Below, piece after piece: positions 1 through 10,802 of a stretch of 64,000 nucleotides of DNA. The translations under genes were made by a program, and so were the position numbers. The stretch spans positions 33,855 to 97,854 of the forward strand of contig WIDE01000101.1 in the NCBI GenBank assembly GCA_015039315.1, written 5' to 3'. Numbering within the stretch: the first letter of the stretch is position 1; every line of letters starts with the position of its first letter. The notes below the pieces were generated by a model that saw nothing but the letters and a program-made list of their open reading frames with translations, did not search any database and had not been told where the DNA came from. Origin of the DNA: Clavulina sp. PMI_390 (Eukaryota; Basidiomycota; Agaricomycetes; Cantharellales; Hydnaceae).

Positions 1-1225
1 AGGCGAAACGAGAGTGGTTGTCGGGAGGAGAGAGAAGGGGTTAAGGGTTCATTCCCAGTCCATACAGTATATGGGAACGCGGACGGCGTGCACCCACCGA
101 TTGAGCGTCAAACCTTCTCCTGATGCTTCTTCTTATCATATCATCATTGGCAGTACAATAAGCAATTGTATTGAATTGAGATTAGAGGGATCTAAAGATC
201 CGCACCGTTCGTCGCATTCCAGTGGTCTCAGAGTAATAACTTGGACGTCACGTCTTGGGTCTGATCATTGAGATCCGAAATGGGTTTCCAATAACACTCC
301 TCGCATGTTTAATGGCGCACTTGAGTGTCTCACTAGATCTATCACTGGTCCCACACCTTCACAATTGGTAGGTAAGGATTAGTAATAAGTCTGGGCACTT
401 TGCCAGCGATGTGGATCGTGGAAGCAGCACGGCTACTGGAGTCGATGCACGTTGCGGAAATGATATGATTTGCACCGATAGCGAGTCTAAATCGCAATAA
501 GTAAACAATTCACTACTGTGCCGTCACCCAGTATATTCGAATCCCTGGTACTGGTACTGGGTACTGGGCTACCAGAGTAGCGAGAACTTCTCGAATAAAA
601 ATAGTATTCACTGCGTCAAATTTGCAGGAAGTGGCAAATGTACACTGATTTCTAGGGTTGGGTTACATCGATTATACATCGTACTGCGCAAGATGATTAG
701 CCATAAGCGGACAGTGGACAATACTGGGGTCTTCGCTGAGGCCGTTGCCCAGGCACCGTGGTAGCTCTCCCGATGGCTGCGATAAGCATATGAGGGGACG
801 CGGCGCGTTTATGAGGTGAAGCAGACGGTGAGCTTCCCCGCCTGACAAAAGCTTCGAGGCAGCAACACGCATCGGGGTGGGCCAAAGCGTGGCGATCATT
901 GATGTTGATGGCGGTGATTATGCGCTGAACATGGGGATACAAGAAGAATGTTGAGCGAATAGTGGAGAAGGATATAACACGAGGGTGAGTCATAGCATTA
1001 AAGGGCCTAGATGTATGGGGCTTCGGCGGGAGGACGATGTTCCAACCAACACCGAGTCATGCCGATTTCGGGTCGAGCCACCGCGAAAAGTCAAACGGCG
1101 GAGCTGTGACAGACTCCCGTGGAGCCGACTGTCCCGCCGCCGAAGACTGCTTTGTTATCAGGCACACGAGAACATGGAGTGACGTCGTTGGGTGCATCAA
1201 TCAGGACATTGTAATCACAGCAAAA
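1..1225. other. Left-edge stretch without a supported gene
   Basis: Only short overlapping open frames are present on both strands and none shows a recognisable domain or a consistent splice pattern. The right part is probably the 3' flank of the minus-strand LisH-CTLH-CRA gene. Confidence 0.5.
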
Positions 1226-3120
1226 TTAGGCAATCAACGATAATGTAGATTTGAGAGTGAGTTCACCAGATGAAAACACGCAAATGGACGGACGTACTTG
1301 TGTATCTGGCTGCCTCACAAACATTCTCCCTTGCGCACGGGGTGGGGGCGGGGGCTGGACCCCAAAGGGGTATTTCTTCGGGTCCGCAGGGATCTGAACC
1401 TCTTTATCAGCTGCCAGATCCCAAATAGCTCCCGTAGACCGAACGAGATGCTCCAGTGCGGAGCGAGGATTTTGGCCTGTTCGTACTATTCGTCAAGAGC
1501 ATGGATGCAGAAAAAGAAAACACATAAGTAATAATCCTTGCAAATGGCCTCTAGAAGGATGATGGGACACGGAACTCGAAATTGCCGTGACGGTTAGTGG
1601 AAGGAAGGACCGCTCACATAATATTGCACTGTTAATTTGCTCCGCTAACCGCAGCCTCCGGTCATACTGCAGATACTCTCGCACATTGGAGGGGCTTTTG
1701 TGCTCGGGATCGGGGTAAGCCATTAGTGGCCATATCCCATCAAGCTCTTTTAAATACACAGCACGATCGGTGGGATCAGGGAGACCATTGACGATTTGTG
1801 CGAGCTCTTTGCCGAGGTGGAGGACGAGGGATTGGGATTGTGGACGGCGGGGTACCGAGGCAGAGGATGGATCCGGGGTGGAGGTGCCGGTAGGTGAAGG
1901 GCTAGGATATGTTGACACTACAGAAATGCTGTGATGTGGGGTAAGGAAGGAAGAGGGTAGTGGAGGCGGTTCTAAGGGGCGGGTGCGGACAGCTTCAATG
2001 AAGGACTGAATTTTAAGGTTGAGAGTGAGATGGCCGGGTGCTAGTGATAGAGGGTAAAGGAATAAAGAGGAGCGAGGAGCTGAGGTGGTCGAAGAACGCC
2101 GTTGGAGAGCAGGGGGAGGTTGTGGGACTTCAGATTGCTGGGGAGCACGGCCAGGATCGGTGGACTGTAGTACATTAGGGTAGTAAAGCTCCAAAAGTTC
2201 GGTGGCTTCTTTGATTCTACCCCAAAGGATATGTGTTTGAATTTCTGGTCCATGGTGAAGCTGGTTGAGATTTGGAAATGCAGGTGTAAGGTACTCAAGA
2301 ACTCACCTTTTCGACGAGAAACGTCCTCCATCTCACCCTCAGGAGGCAAGTTATCAGAACCCAATTCCTGGTGCTCGCTACCCTGAGCCTCTTCAACATT
2401 CATCTTCACCCAACTGTCTTCAGTAACACTGCTTAGCTGTTCGCTTTCTCCAAGGGTCGCTTCAGTAACAGCAGCATTCGAGTGATCAGCATCCTCATCA
2501 TCGTCAGCCTCTCCATCACCCATCACGATCGACCTTGAAAGCATTGACACAGGCTCTGGATCGTGGTCCGAGTCTTGGTCTGATCCACCCTCCTCGTCAG
2601 GAGGTGGGCTCATAATATCATCGCCATCACGGTCTTTCAGTGGAGAAGAGGAAGAGGGAGCGTCCTGAGCGAGCGACGAGCTTGGCCGACTGAAGCTGAA
2701 TTCTCTCGACGATGGCATCGATGCGTCAATGTCCGGCTCGGGGGTCATTTCCAAAGAGGCGCCACTTGATGGGTTTGTTGGAGGAAACAAAAGTACAGGA
2801 GTGCTCATGCCAGTGCCAGCAGTACTCGCAATCGGAGCACGAGCGAGCGGACGATCAATAGCGCGTGTCCCGAAGCCAGACTCGAGCCCTGTGATCATTT
2901 TCACCCCATCGGAAGACCCGGACGTGTATGAGCTCGTTTGCATATGCTGCAGCTGCTCAGCGAAGGCACGGGCAGTGTTGACATGGCAGTTGTGGCGCAA
3001 GTAGGCTAGAATCTGCATGTTGTGGTAAATTAAGATTAGCAAGGGCGAATAGTGGGCAAGGTGCTCGAAATATACCAGCTGGGGAGGAATTTGACTGTCA
3101 ATAATTGGTATATTGCTCAT
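1226..3120 (-). CDS. LisH-CTLH-CRA domain protein (RanBPM/GID-complex type)
   Basis: Proteins with this domain order are scaffold subunits of the GID/CTLH ubiquitin ligase or Ran-binding-protein-like adaptors. Four exons join in frame (3120-3076, 3012-2307, 2244-1618, 1476-1226) to give 542 residues, with GT-AG introns of 63, 62 and 141 nt. The start is the ATG at 3120; the frame reaches only a GTG upstream. The LisH motif (ILAYLRHNCHVNTARAF) begins right after intron 1, near residue 16. A Ser/Asp/Glu-rich, probably disordered stretch of about 200 residues follows. The CTLH segment (HILWGRIKEATELLELYYP) starts right after intron 2. The CRA region includes RRLRLAEQINSAIL and continues in the last exon with RSALEHLV. 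There is no SPRY domain, unlike Gid1 or RANBP9. The last exon could contain one more small intron near its end, so the C-terminus is less certain. Confidence 0.85.
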
Positions 3121-3315
3121 TTCGAACACTGAGGCCTCCTGACATAGACGGGAGGAGCGTGTGAATCATCCCAGCATAGCCACACACACGCTGGAGGGTT
3201 CGATGTGAATAGTACCACCATGGACGATATACCAGGATCGCAAACTTATAGGTAAATACATTATTAGAGGTCGCCTACAAAACACATGAATCCGTACATG
3301 CGGCGACTTGGCTGT

Positions 3316-4835
3316 CTAGTCCTTCTTCATACCGCTGACCGCGGCCACAGTGTTTGCTCCAGGCACCCTACGCACATACGGGAGCAAAGTATTCAGACCG
3401 ACTACTTCGAATTGGCCTGGGAACTCCTTTGCCAGCATCAGGTCTAAAATCCAGAGATGTGCACGTTCTAGTCAGCCTTGTTGTGTCTAAGCAGCAGGAA
3501 GGATGAATGGTGATGACGCACGTATAATCCCTGTGACGAGTCGGCTGGCCCCGATGCCCGTCAAGATATGCCACCACGCATGTCCTAAGTCGGGACGGAG
3601 GCGTGTGAGTGGGAGAAGAAGGGTTCCATCACGAGAATGAAGGATCGTGTGCTCACCTTGAGAAATCACACCTACGTATTCGCCCACAACACTCCTCCAG
3701 CCCGTCAAACTATCGCAGAAGATATTATCTAGGGGAAATATAGGACGTCAGATTTAGAGGAGGATCAGCCTTCAATGTTTCTCATATCACACCTAGATTC
3801 CATATCACAAACCCAGACAAGAAGATGACGGCCCCACCAGCGCTCAGCAGCTTTGCTTCATGGGCCGCTTGGGGGCTCAGATGGGGCGCCTTCAAGTCGG
3901 ATCGCACCAATAATGTGGAGCTAACCAGGAGGCCTCCGAAACATATCTGGTGGAAGAGCGGATCACCAAATCCAACACTTCTCGAGGGTAGGTGGAGTGA
4001 ACGCAAGTTGAAGCGAAGAGCACATAGTGGACGTCGCGTTTAGTGCTCATGAGTTAGTATAGAGGATGATGGAAACTTACTAGGTGACACAGACCAGTAC
4101 TGGGATGAGGGTTATGAGAAGCTTCACCCAGAGGCGCTCGGAAGACGTGGCACTTGGATTTCGACTGATGACGAGGGTGTAGAGTAACGTAGAGGTCCAG
4201 AAGATCATGGGAATTTCATCCAGTGCGACCTAGGCAAAAATATGACATGTTTTGAATCCGAGTGAGGGATGGTGGGTTGTACCATGAGATTGTTGGCGTT
4301 TTATTCAATAATGGAGGTCAGGAAGTAAGCACAAAGTGTTTGATCACCAGCAGAGTGATATGGGACGTTACCTGAGCGTACCACTTGAGCGTCATGTGAA
4401 AGACTGCTGAGCCAATGCCAATCACTGCGATGAATGCATGCATCAACGCAAAGCGACTCTTATGCGGGATGTCATTCGAAAAGGCTTGATATGCTCCGTG
4501 GACACCAAGAAAGACAAATTGGATGCTGCTCAGAGTGTTCCAGAATCTATCGCGAGCGTCATGTTAAATCATAGGGTCAAGAAGCACCAGTGTGGTGAAT
4601 ACAATCCAAGGGTTCAGCTGGTGGGATGGGAGGTAGGACTGACTCGGCGATATAGCGTGTTATAGCATAGTTATCCTAGAAATGGACGACGAAGCCAGCT
4701 TCAGCATCGATAGAAACCTCCAAGTTGTTGCGTTTTGGCCTGGTGACTCACCTCGCACCAGTCAATAGAGGAGGTGTGTTCGCCCAGCCAGCCACTAGCA
4801 AGCTGGCCAGCTCTATGCACTGGATCAATGCCCAT
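3316..4835 (-). CDS. Alkaline ceramidase, copy A
   Basis: Alkaline ceramidases are multi-pass ER/Golgi membrane enzymes that cleave ceramide or phytoceramide to a sphingoid base and a fatty acid. The start at 4835 opens MGIDPVHRAG and soon reaches the family motif IDWCEDNY. The next junction uses a GTCAGT donor inside the Glu codon and restores YIAEFWNT. Residues matching the ACER3 zinc/catalytic set are all present: Ser and His in GSAVFHMTLKWY, Asp in LDEIPMIFW, and the paired His in LGHAWWHILTG. Later exons read GDPLFHQICFGG and FEVVGLNTLLPYVRR, ending at the TAG at 3316. It is the downstream member of a tandem pair with the gene at 5385-6902 and shares its intron positions. The function call is strong; substrate preference cannot be read from sequence. 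Confidence 0.88.
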
Positions 4836-5384
4836 GAGATGTTTGCAAGCAACCTTTGTGGGGGTTGGAACGGAAGAGATGGATGCGTCCTCTAAATTGG
4901 GCGCTAGTCGATACTCAATGAGTCGGAACCATCGTTGCCATCCTGGGCGTCAAACTCTACACAGTCATAGGCAGATGCAAAATGCTGTCTGTCTCAACAG
5001 AGGATCGAAGTTTTTCAGCCATCGTTGCTCCATGGGCTTTGATCGACGGATGAAGAAGATGACATGGTGGTAAATTTTTGGAGCGAGCACTGGTAGCCGA
5101 TTTGGTCAACAATATTTGCGCCTTCTCAATTGGATTTGCCCGCCTGACAAGGGGCATCAGATTCAGTTCTGAACAACGACCTATATCATGAACGACAGCT
5201 GCAAGGACAATGCAAGATCGAAAATGGGACAAGTTTGTACTAGCATGGATGCTGGTGCACAAGGTGCGAGACGAACAGCAGCCCCATGCTGGGGAATACA
5301 TTGGGTCACAAATTGCAATACAAGTAGATGCACTAGAGGGAGGTCAGACACATATACATTCATCCATGTGCCGCTTTTCCCCAG
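4836..5384. other. Spacer between the two ceramidase genes
   Basis: It holds the 3' flank of copy B and the presumed promoter of copy A. I saw no gene in it. Confidence 0.5.
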
Positions 5385-6902
5385 CTAGTCCTGCTTGAAA
5401 CCATTGCTTGTTCCTGGCGACACCCTACGCACATATGGGAGCAGAGTATTCAAACCGACAACCTCGAATTGTCCCGGGAACTCTTTTGACAGCATCAAAT
5501 CTAAATGTCAGACATAGACACGTTTGCATGAACCTCATCGTGTATGGAGAGCACGGAGAGGTTGGCTCACATGTGATTCCTGTTGCCAGACGGCTCCCTC
5601 CCAGGCCCGTCAAGAGATGCCACCACGCATGTCCTGGGCAAGAAAACGGATGTATTCGAGTGGAATGAAGGGTGAGAGGATGAGCGAGCCTCCATCTCAT
5701 CAAAACTAGAAGGCTAGTTATGCTCACCCTGAGATATGACACCCACGTACTCGCCCACAACACCTCTCCAACCTGTCAGGCTCTCACAGAAGATATTATC
5801 TGGGAGATTGATATTCATGAGCACATTTAGTCCGCGTTCGGAATTCGGCATTATTCGAACGCACCCAAATTCCAAATCGCGAACCCAGCTAGGAAGATGG
5901 CGGCCCCGCCCATGTTGAGTAACTTTGCTTCATGGGCCATCTGGGGGCTTAGCTGGGGCGCCTTATAGTCCGATTGCACAAGGAGCGTCGTGCTGATCAA
6001 GAGGCCACCGAAACATATCTGGTGGAAGAGAGGATCACCATATCCGACACTGACCAGGAGGTGGGAACAATGTGAGATAAAGAGCACGTCACGGAGGTTA
6101 CATTTAGTGCTCTGAAGGGGGAGGCAGAAGATGGAATGGCCTACTAGGTGACGCTGACGAGTATTGGGATGATAGAGATGAGGAGCTTGATCCGTAGGCG
6201 CTCGAAAGACGTAGCATTGGGGTTTCGACTGACGAGTAGCACATATAGGGACGTGGATGCTGAGAAGATCATGGGTAGCTCGTCCAACACCACCTTATCG
6301 AGAGATAGGAGTAAGATTGGTTCGTTTTCAGGGAATGGTTTATGTTATGCAATTGTTGGATCCATGATTTGATAGAGGAAAGTCAAGTGTGAGCACACGG
6401 AGGCATATGACGATTACTTATAGCGATGAACCTACCTGGGCGTACCACTTGAGCGTCAGATGGAAGATTGAAGAGCCAATGCCAATCACTGCGATGAAGG
6501 CATGCATCAATGCGAAACGACTCTTATGTGGGAGGTCATTGGAAAGGGCGCGATACGCTCCATAGACACCGAGAAATACGAATGGGATGTTGCTGAGAGT
6601 GTTCCAGAATCTATCGCGTATGTCGTGTTAATTAGTATAGCGGCAAAATAATAGCTGCACAGATGCCACTCCGAAGCTTCAGTTGGTGTAAAGGGAGACG
6701 GAACTGACTCGGCGATATAGTCCGTTATAACATAATTATCCTAGGAACAAGCGACATAGGCAGCATCAAGGTCAACGAAAATTTTTCGAGTTCCCGCATC
6801 CCAATGATGCCAACTCACCTCACACCAATCAATAGAGGCAGTGTGGTCGCCTAACCATCCTGTAGCAAGTTGGCCAGCTCTATGTACCGGATCAATGCCC
6901 AT
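5385..6902 (-). CDS. Alkaline ceramidase, copy B
   Basis: This is a tandem paralogue of the gene at 3316-4835, in the same orientation and with the same exon layout. It begins MGIDPVHRAGQLATGWLG, then IDWCE, and carries the same catalytic set: Ser/His in GSSIFHLTLKWYAQ, Asp in LDELPMIF, and HAWWHLLTGLG. The last exon reads FEVVGLNTLLPYVRR and ends at the TAG at 5385. Differences from copy A cluster in the membrane segments and at the extreme C-terminus. Both copies look intact, so this is a functional-looking duplication rather than a gene plus a relic. As a membrane enzyme it would act in sphingolipid turnover. Confidence 0.87.
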
Positions 6903-7998
6903 GGGTTGTGATGCTTAAACGAACTTCGTAGGTGCTGAAAGGAGAGGGGTGAACGCTTCGTCGTCGTCGTCGTCTAAATTTGGTGTTGGGGGACACTCTC
7001 TCGTTCTCGGTCTTGCAAGGGCTGAAACTCAAGTCGCCAGCAGGAATAGAATACACAGTGTGTCTGAGCCCAGGCTCACGCCCGTTGAACTACCGGCGAC
7101 AGCGGGAGAGGGGTCAAGAGGGTGATGGTAAGGAAGCGGAAGTATTCAATCGTTTTTCGTCAGCAATGCTTGCAAATCTGTCAATCGATCACTCAACACC
7201 GCCCGAAAATGAAGCCACCCACATTCAGCACATGCTGTTAGCATACGGTTATGAAGACTCTGCGATAATATTAGTAGCAGAGCTCCATTCCCCTAGCTTC
7301 ATCCCATCCGAATGCATGCGTTGTCCCCCTCTCAATACATGGAGTTAATCATAAACCAGGTGGTAACAGCATTCGAATAGAGCTGGTTTGGCTGTTGCCA
7401 TTGTCCTCGATTGGCTTCTGAAAAAAAAACACACCGGAACCGGGAGGGTTGTTCCCGGTCAACTTCCGGGCCAGGCGGGCTCAGCATCACGCGAAGGCTT
7501 CCGAAAGCTAGTGCTGGTATCCCGAAGTATATCTCCGAGAAACAGCGAGATATAGTATTGCTTAGCCAGGCAAATCCTTTGGTATTGCGTTGCCCAGAGC
7601 ACTCAGGGCGATGGTCATGCCGGCTCCAAGCTCCTCCAATCTGGACTGCAGTTCAGAGATCTTGCCCGAACAACGACCTGCAAGACAGCCTCCACCTGAA
7701 CCTTATGTTGACCCAATGAGGTAGAGATCTTCGAGGCCCGTCGGAGCTACTTGAGGTACTCAAATGGTGTTCACCGCCCACAATGCCCAGCTATCAACTC
7801 GTTCCCCTTTGGGCTCAAGCTACCATTGAATGGCACAATCGCTCATCGACGTTCCGGCCACTTAGACTCATTACGCGATGAGGTCTGGGAACCCCTGCTG
7901 TACGGCACTCCATACGCAACACGCCCGTCGGCAGCGATCTCAGAGCTGAACATGCTATTGTACATGGGGGCAAGAATTACATACAATGGAACAAATAC
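6903..7998. other. About 1.1 kb without a supported gene
   Basis: The presumed ceramidase-B promoter lies at the left and the 3' flank of the first DyP gene at the right. A short CGT-type trinucleotide run sits near 6957-6974. The open frames at 6980-7348 and 7411-7719 lack recognisable domains and I do not call them. Confidence 0.5.
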
Positions 7999-10079
7999 TT
8001 AGCTACTCGTAGGAGGGTTTTCGCACCAATTCTTGATGGCACTGATGCTAGGAACAAAGAAGTACTCCCCGCCGCGTGACGTGATCCACCACTCTTGCTG
8101 GTATCCGGTGGCCGACGTATCGACCTTCTTCGCGACGCCCGTGACTACGTATCTTGTATTTTTGTTATCTACCATCTTGATGACAACCGAGCCTTCATCA
8201 ATGTCCACTGGGTCGGAGACTTGTGGAGCTTTTGGCGGACCTCCAATGATCGGATCGGGGCCTAAAGCAAGAATAGGCGTCGATTGAGTCAAATACAAAG
8301 GCTTGGATAGAAAAAGGAGAGTCGGTTCGAGTTCAAGGGCTTACCGTGCACGGCAGGTTCAATGTTGGTTGCAGGGAAAAAGTCGTTCGCGGCGAACTTG
8401 GTTGTCTGGCGGTAGAACCCATTCTTGATGGACGACTGGTAGCACACAAATAAGAGCCCGCGCTCAACTGATTGCAGGTCGCCCCGCTTCCAGCCGTTTT
8501 TCTCTTCGTCTGATACCTACAGTAAATGTATCAGGAGCAGGCCAGGTTTTGTAAGGTAGCTCGAGCCACTCACTTCTGGACCATACGGGATTCCAGCACG
8601 AACAATCATAGAGGCGTCAAGATAGTCTTTCTGGACGAACGGATCAAGACTACGCGGTGCCGTCTTCCGGATGTGGGCGGCAAATGGGCAGTTGGGAGGG
8701 CGATCTGGTTTATCGGCTACCACTCCTTCAGTATAGTCGAAGTTGTTGATTCTGTCTGGATCGGTATATTCGCTGGAGTCTCTGTAAGGGGTCAAAGCGA
8801 GGGGGGCACCCTGGGTGCAACGCGACGCATCAGCTCGTACTCAGTCGGTGGTGGAGAAGAAAATGGCTCACCGTTTTGAAACGCCCGACCATCCTCGCAC
8901 CAAACAGATCCTTCCGCTGCTTGTCCGTAAGCGATGTATTTCCGACTTTGGCGGGGACAGCTTTCCAGTTGCGGTCGATGTAGTCATTGAAGCCAAGGAC
9001 ATCCTGCTCGAGCTTGCGGAAAACCATGAAAGAACCATCCTTACAGAATGTAGGGCGCTGGATGGAGCTTGGGTCATCCTTGATGGGGTCGCCCGGATAT
9101 CCCATTATGATGACGCCTGGCTTGACGATTCGCTGGCCTGGTTGGGGCTTCAGAATGAGATCCCTAAAAACATGAGATAATTCAGAAATGTATACACGTT
9201 TCAAATGAGGGGAGATAAACTTAGAAAAATCTTACTCAATACCGGGTTGAGAAATCCCATCCCGCCAGCCAAAATGTTCTCCGTCCCCTGGTCGAACTCG
9301 ACCAGCCATTGAGGTGAAGGAAGCGATGGATGCTGCAAAGATTCTACGAATATCGTTTTCTTCCGCCTCACAATCTGTGTCGGCTACAAAGAACCCATAC
9401 CAAGGTTCATCAGATGGTGATCAATCGAAGTGAGGGAAATGCATGAATACACTCACTTTTAGCTGCGACGACGAACACGCCATGTGTGGTGGCGTCATCG
9501 AAAATTTTGTTCCAGTCTCCCCTATCTCCAAGCTCGTATTTCTTCTTCCGCATCGAGCCATTGTCGAAGTGGAAGTCCCCCAAATCGTCCTTGATATTCA
9601 GGAACATCAGACCAGCCTTGCTGAAGGCAATTTGGTTCGAGGTGTATGCGACGGAGCTGTCCTCGCTGATATTCTTGATACGCTCAGCAGTCGTGGCGGA
9701 GGAGGTGATTCGCGAGGCGTATCTACCCAGAGCTTGCCAGAACTGCTGGACGTCACGGACGATGAAGAATACAAAATGCTCAAATTTCTGTACGAGAATG
9801 GCAACGTCGTGAATTAGCGAGGAATGAGATCGTTGGGAGCTGAGATATTACCTTGGGAAACATGTAATAGATATCGCCCTGAATATTTTCAGTGTTTGGG
9901 GTATCAGTCGATTCTTTCTGGGCGGTCGTGAGTGTGGCCGGGATGATGGAACGACGCTCAAGGTACTTCACACCGAAGGGGTTATTGAAGGTTACGGGCT
10001 TCGTCCCAGTAGCTCTAGAAGCATGGGGGGCGGGCAGGACACATGATTCATCAGGGAGAATGACTGAAGAGGTGGACAT
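7999..10079 (-). CDS. dyp: DyP-type heme peroxidase, copy 1
   Basis: Dye-decolorizing peroxidases use H2O2 to oxidise bulky aromatic substrates. Seven exons (10079-9852, 9787-9457, 9383-9236, 9163-8872, 8810-8574, 8516-8345, 8261-7999) join in frame to 556 residues. The family entry motif NIQGDIYYMFPK ends exon 1. The distal motif FGWRDGISQPGI carries the catalytic Asp (GxxDG). CPFAAHIRKTAPR carries the proximal heme His near residue 379, and VRAGIPYGPE carries the distal Arg. Other family blocks are GYPGDPIKDDP, DGSFMVFRKLEQDV and GGEYFFVPSISA. About 65 residues precede the family core and show no signal peptide, although many fungal DyPs are secreted. It is divergent from the GMC gene at 10803, with 723 bp between the starts. 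The class D-like assignment is an inference from length and motifs. Confidence 0.92.
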
Positions 10080-10802
10080 GGTGGAAGCTGTGGACTACGG
10101 TCTCTTGGCAAGGCTAGGACACTTATATGAGCAAAGACAACTAGGAAGGACGCGCGCGCTTTCGCTCCATCGCATATGATAGGCCACGGGACGGATTTCG
10201 GAGCAAGGAGAGAAGCCCATGACACCCAGCACATGCTAAGATCCTTGGCTCGGATCACTTGCGCAACGACCAGTCCGTATTCACATTCTCAAAGAGGATA
10301 GACTGCAAAAGACAACACTTAGTGCAAGAATCACGCAGAATTGATGATTTGACAGCTACGTGAGAAGAGCTACCCGGTGCTGCATGTGCATTCGTTGAGT
10401 CTCTGTTTTCACGAGTTGTTGAACTTTGTTGTTCGCTCGAGAGTCTCCGGTTGTCAGTTCAACAAGCTGTCAACCGCCGATCTAAAGTCCATGTCAGCAG
10501 TGAATCCTTAACGTAATGCGATTCTCGGACGCTTCTCTCCCACCTACTTAAGCTGCTCGTTGTAGCGTGAAGCCTCCTACCTTCGTGAAGAAGGTCTTGT
10601 CCTCATGAGAGCTGGGCCATTGGCAAGATAAAGTACTCGGTCTGCGGAGCCCATCACAGTCATCTGACCAGTGAAACTCCGAGAAATTGAAGCTTCTTGA
10701 GCGTCTAATGTGTCTATCCTATTCTGTTATCTACACCATAGTCCAACTATCTCTGAGTCGTCTACATCCCCCCCACTTCCCCACATAAAAAAAAACAACG
10801 CC
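10080..10802. promoter_or_regulatory. Shared upstream region of DyP copy 1 and oxidase copy 1
   Basis: This 723-bp stretch separates the two divergent ATGs (10079 on minus, 10803 on plus). It contains no gene and should hold both promoters. Immediately before the plus ATG is a pyrimidine-rich run followed by an A-run, as in a 5' leader. Specific regulatory sites could not be identified by eye. Confidence 0.6.

Noticed and set aside
4560..4660. Apparent non-canonical intron between ceramidase exons 2 and 3
   Set aside because: Using the donor GTCAGT inside GAGTCAGT gives the family sequence YIAEFWNT with a normal GT-AG intron in both copies.
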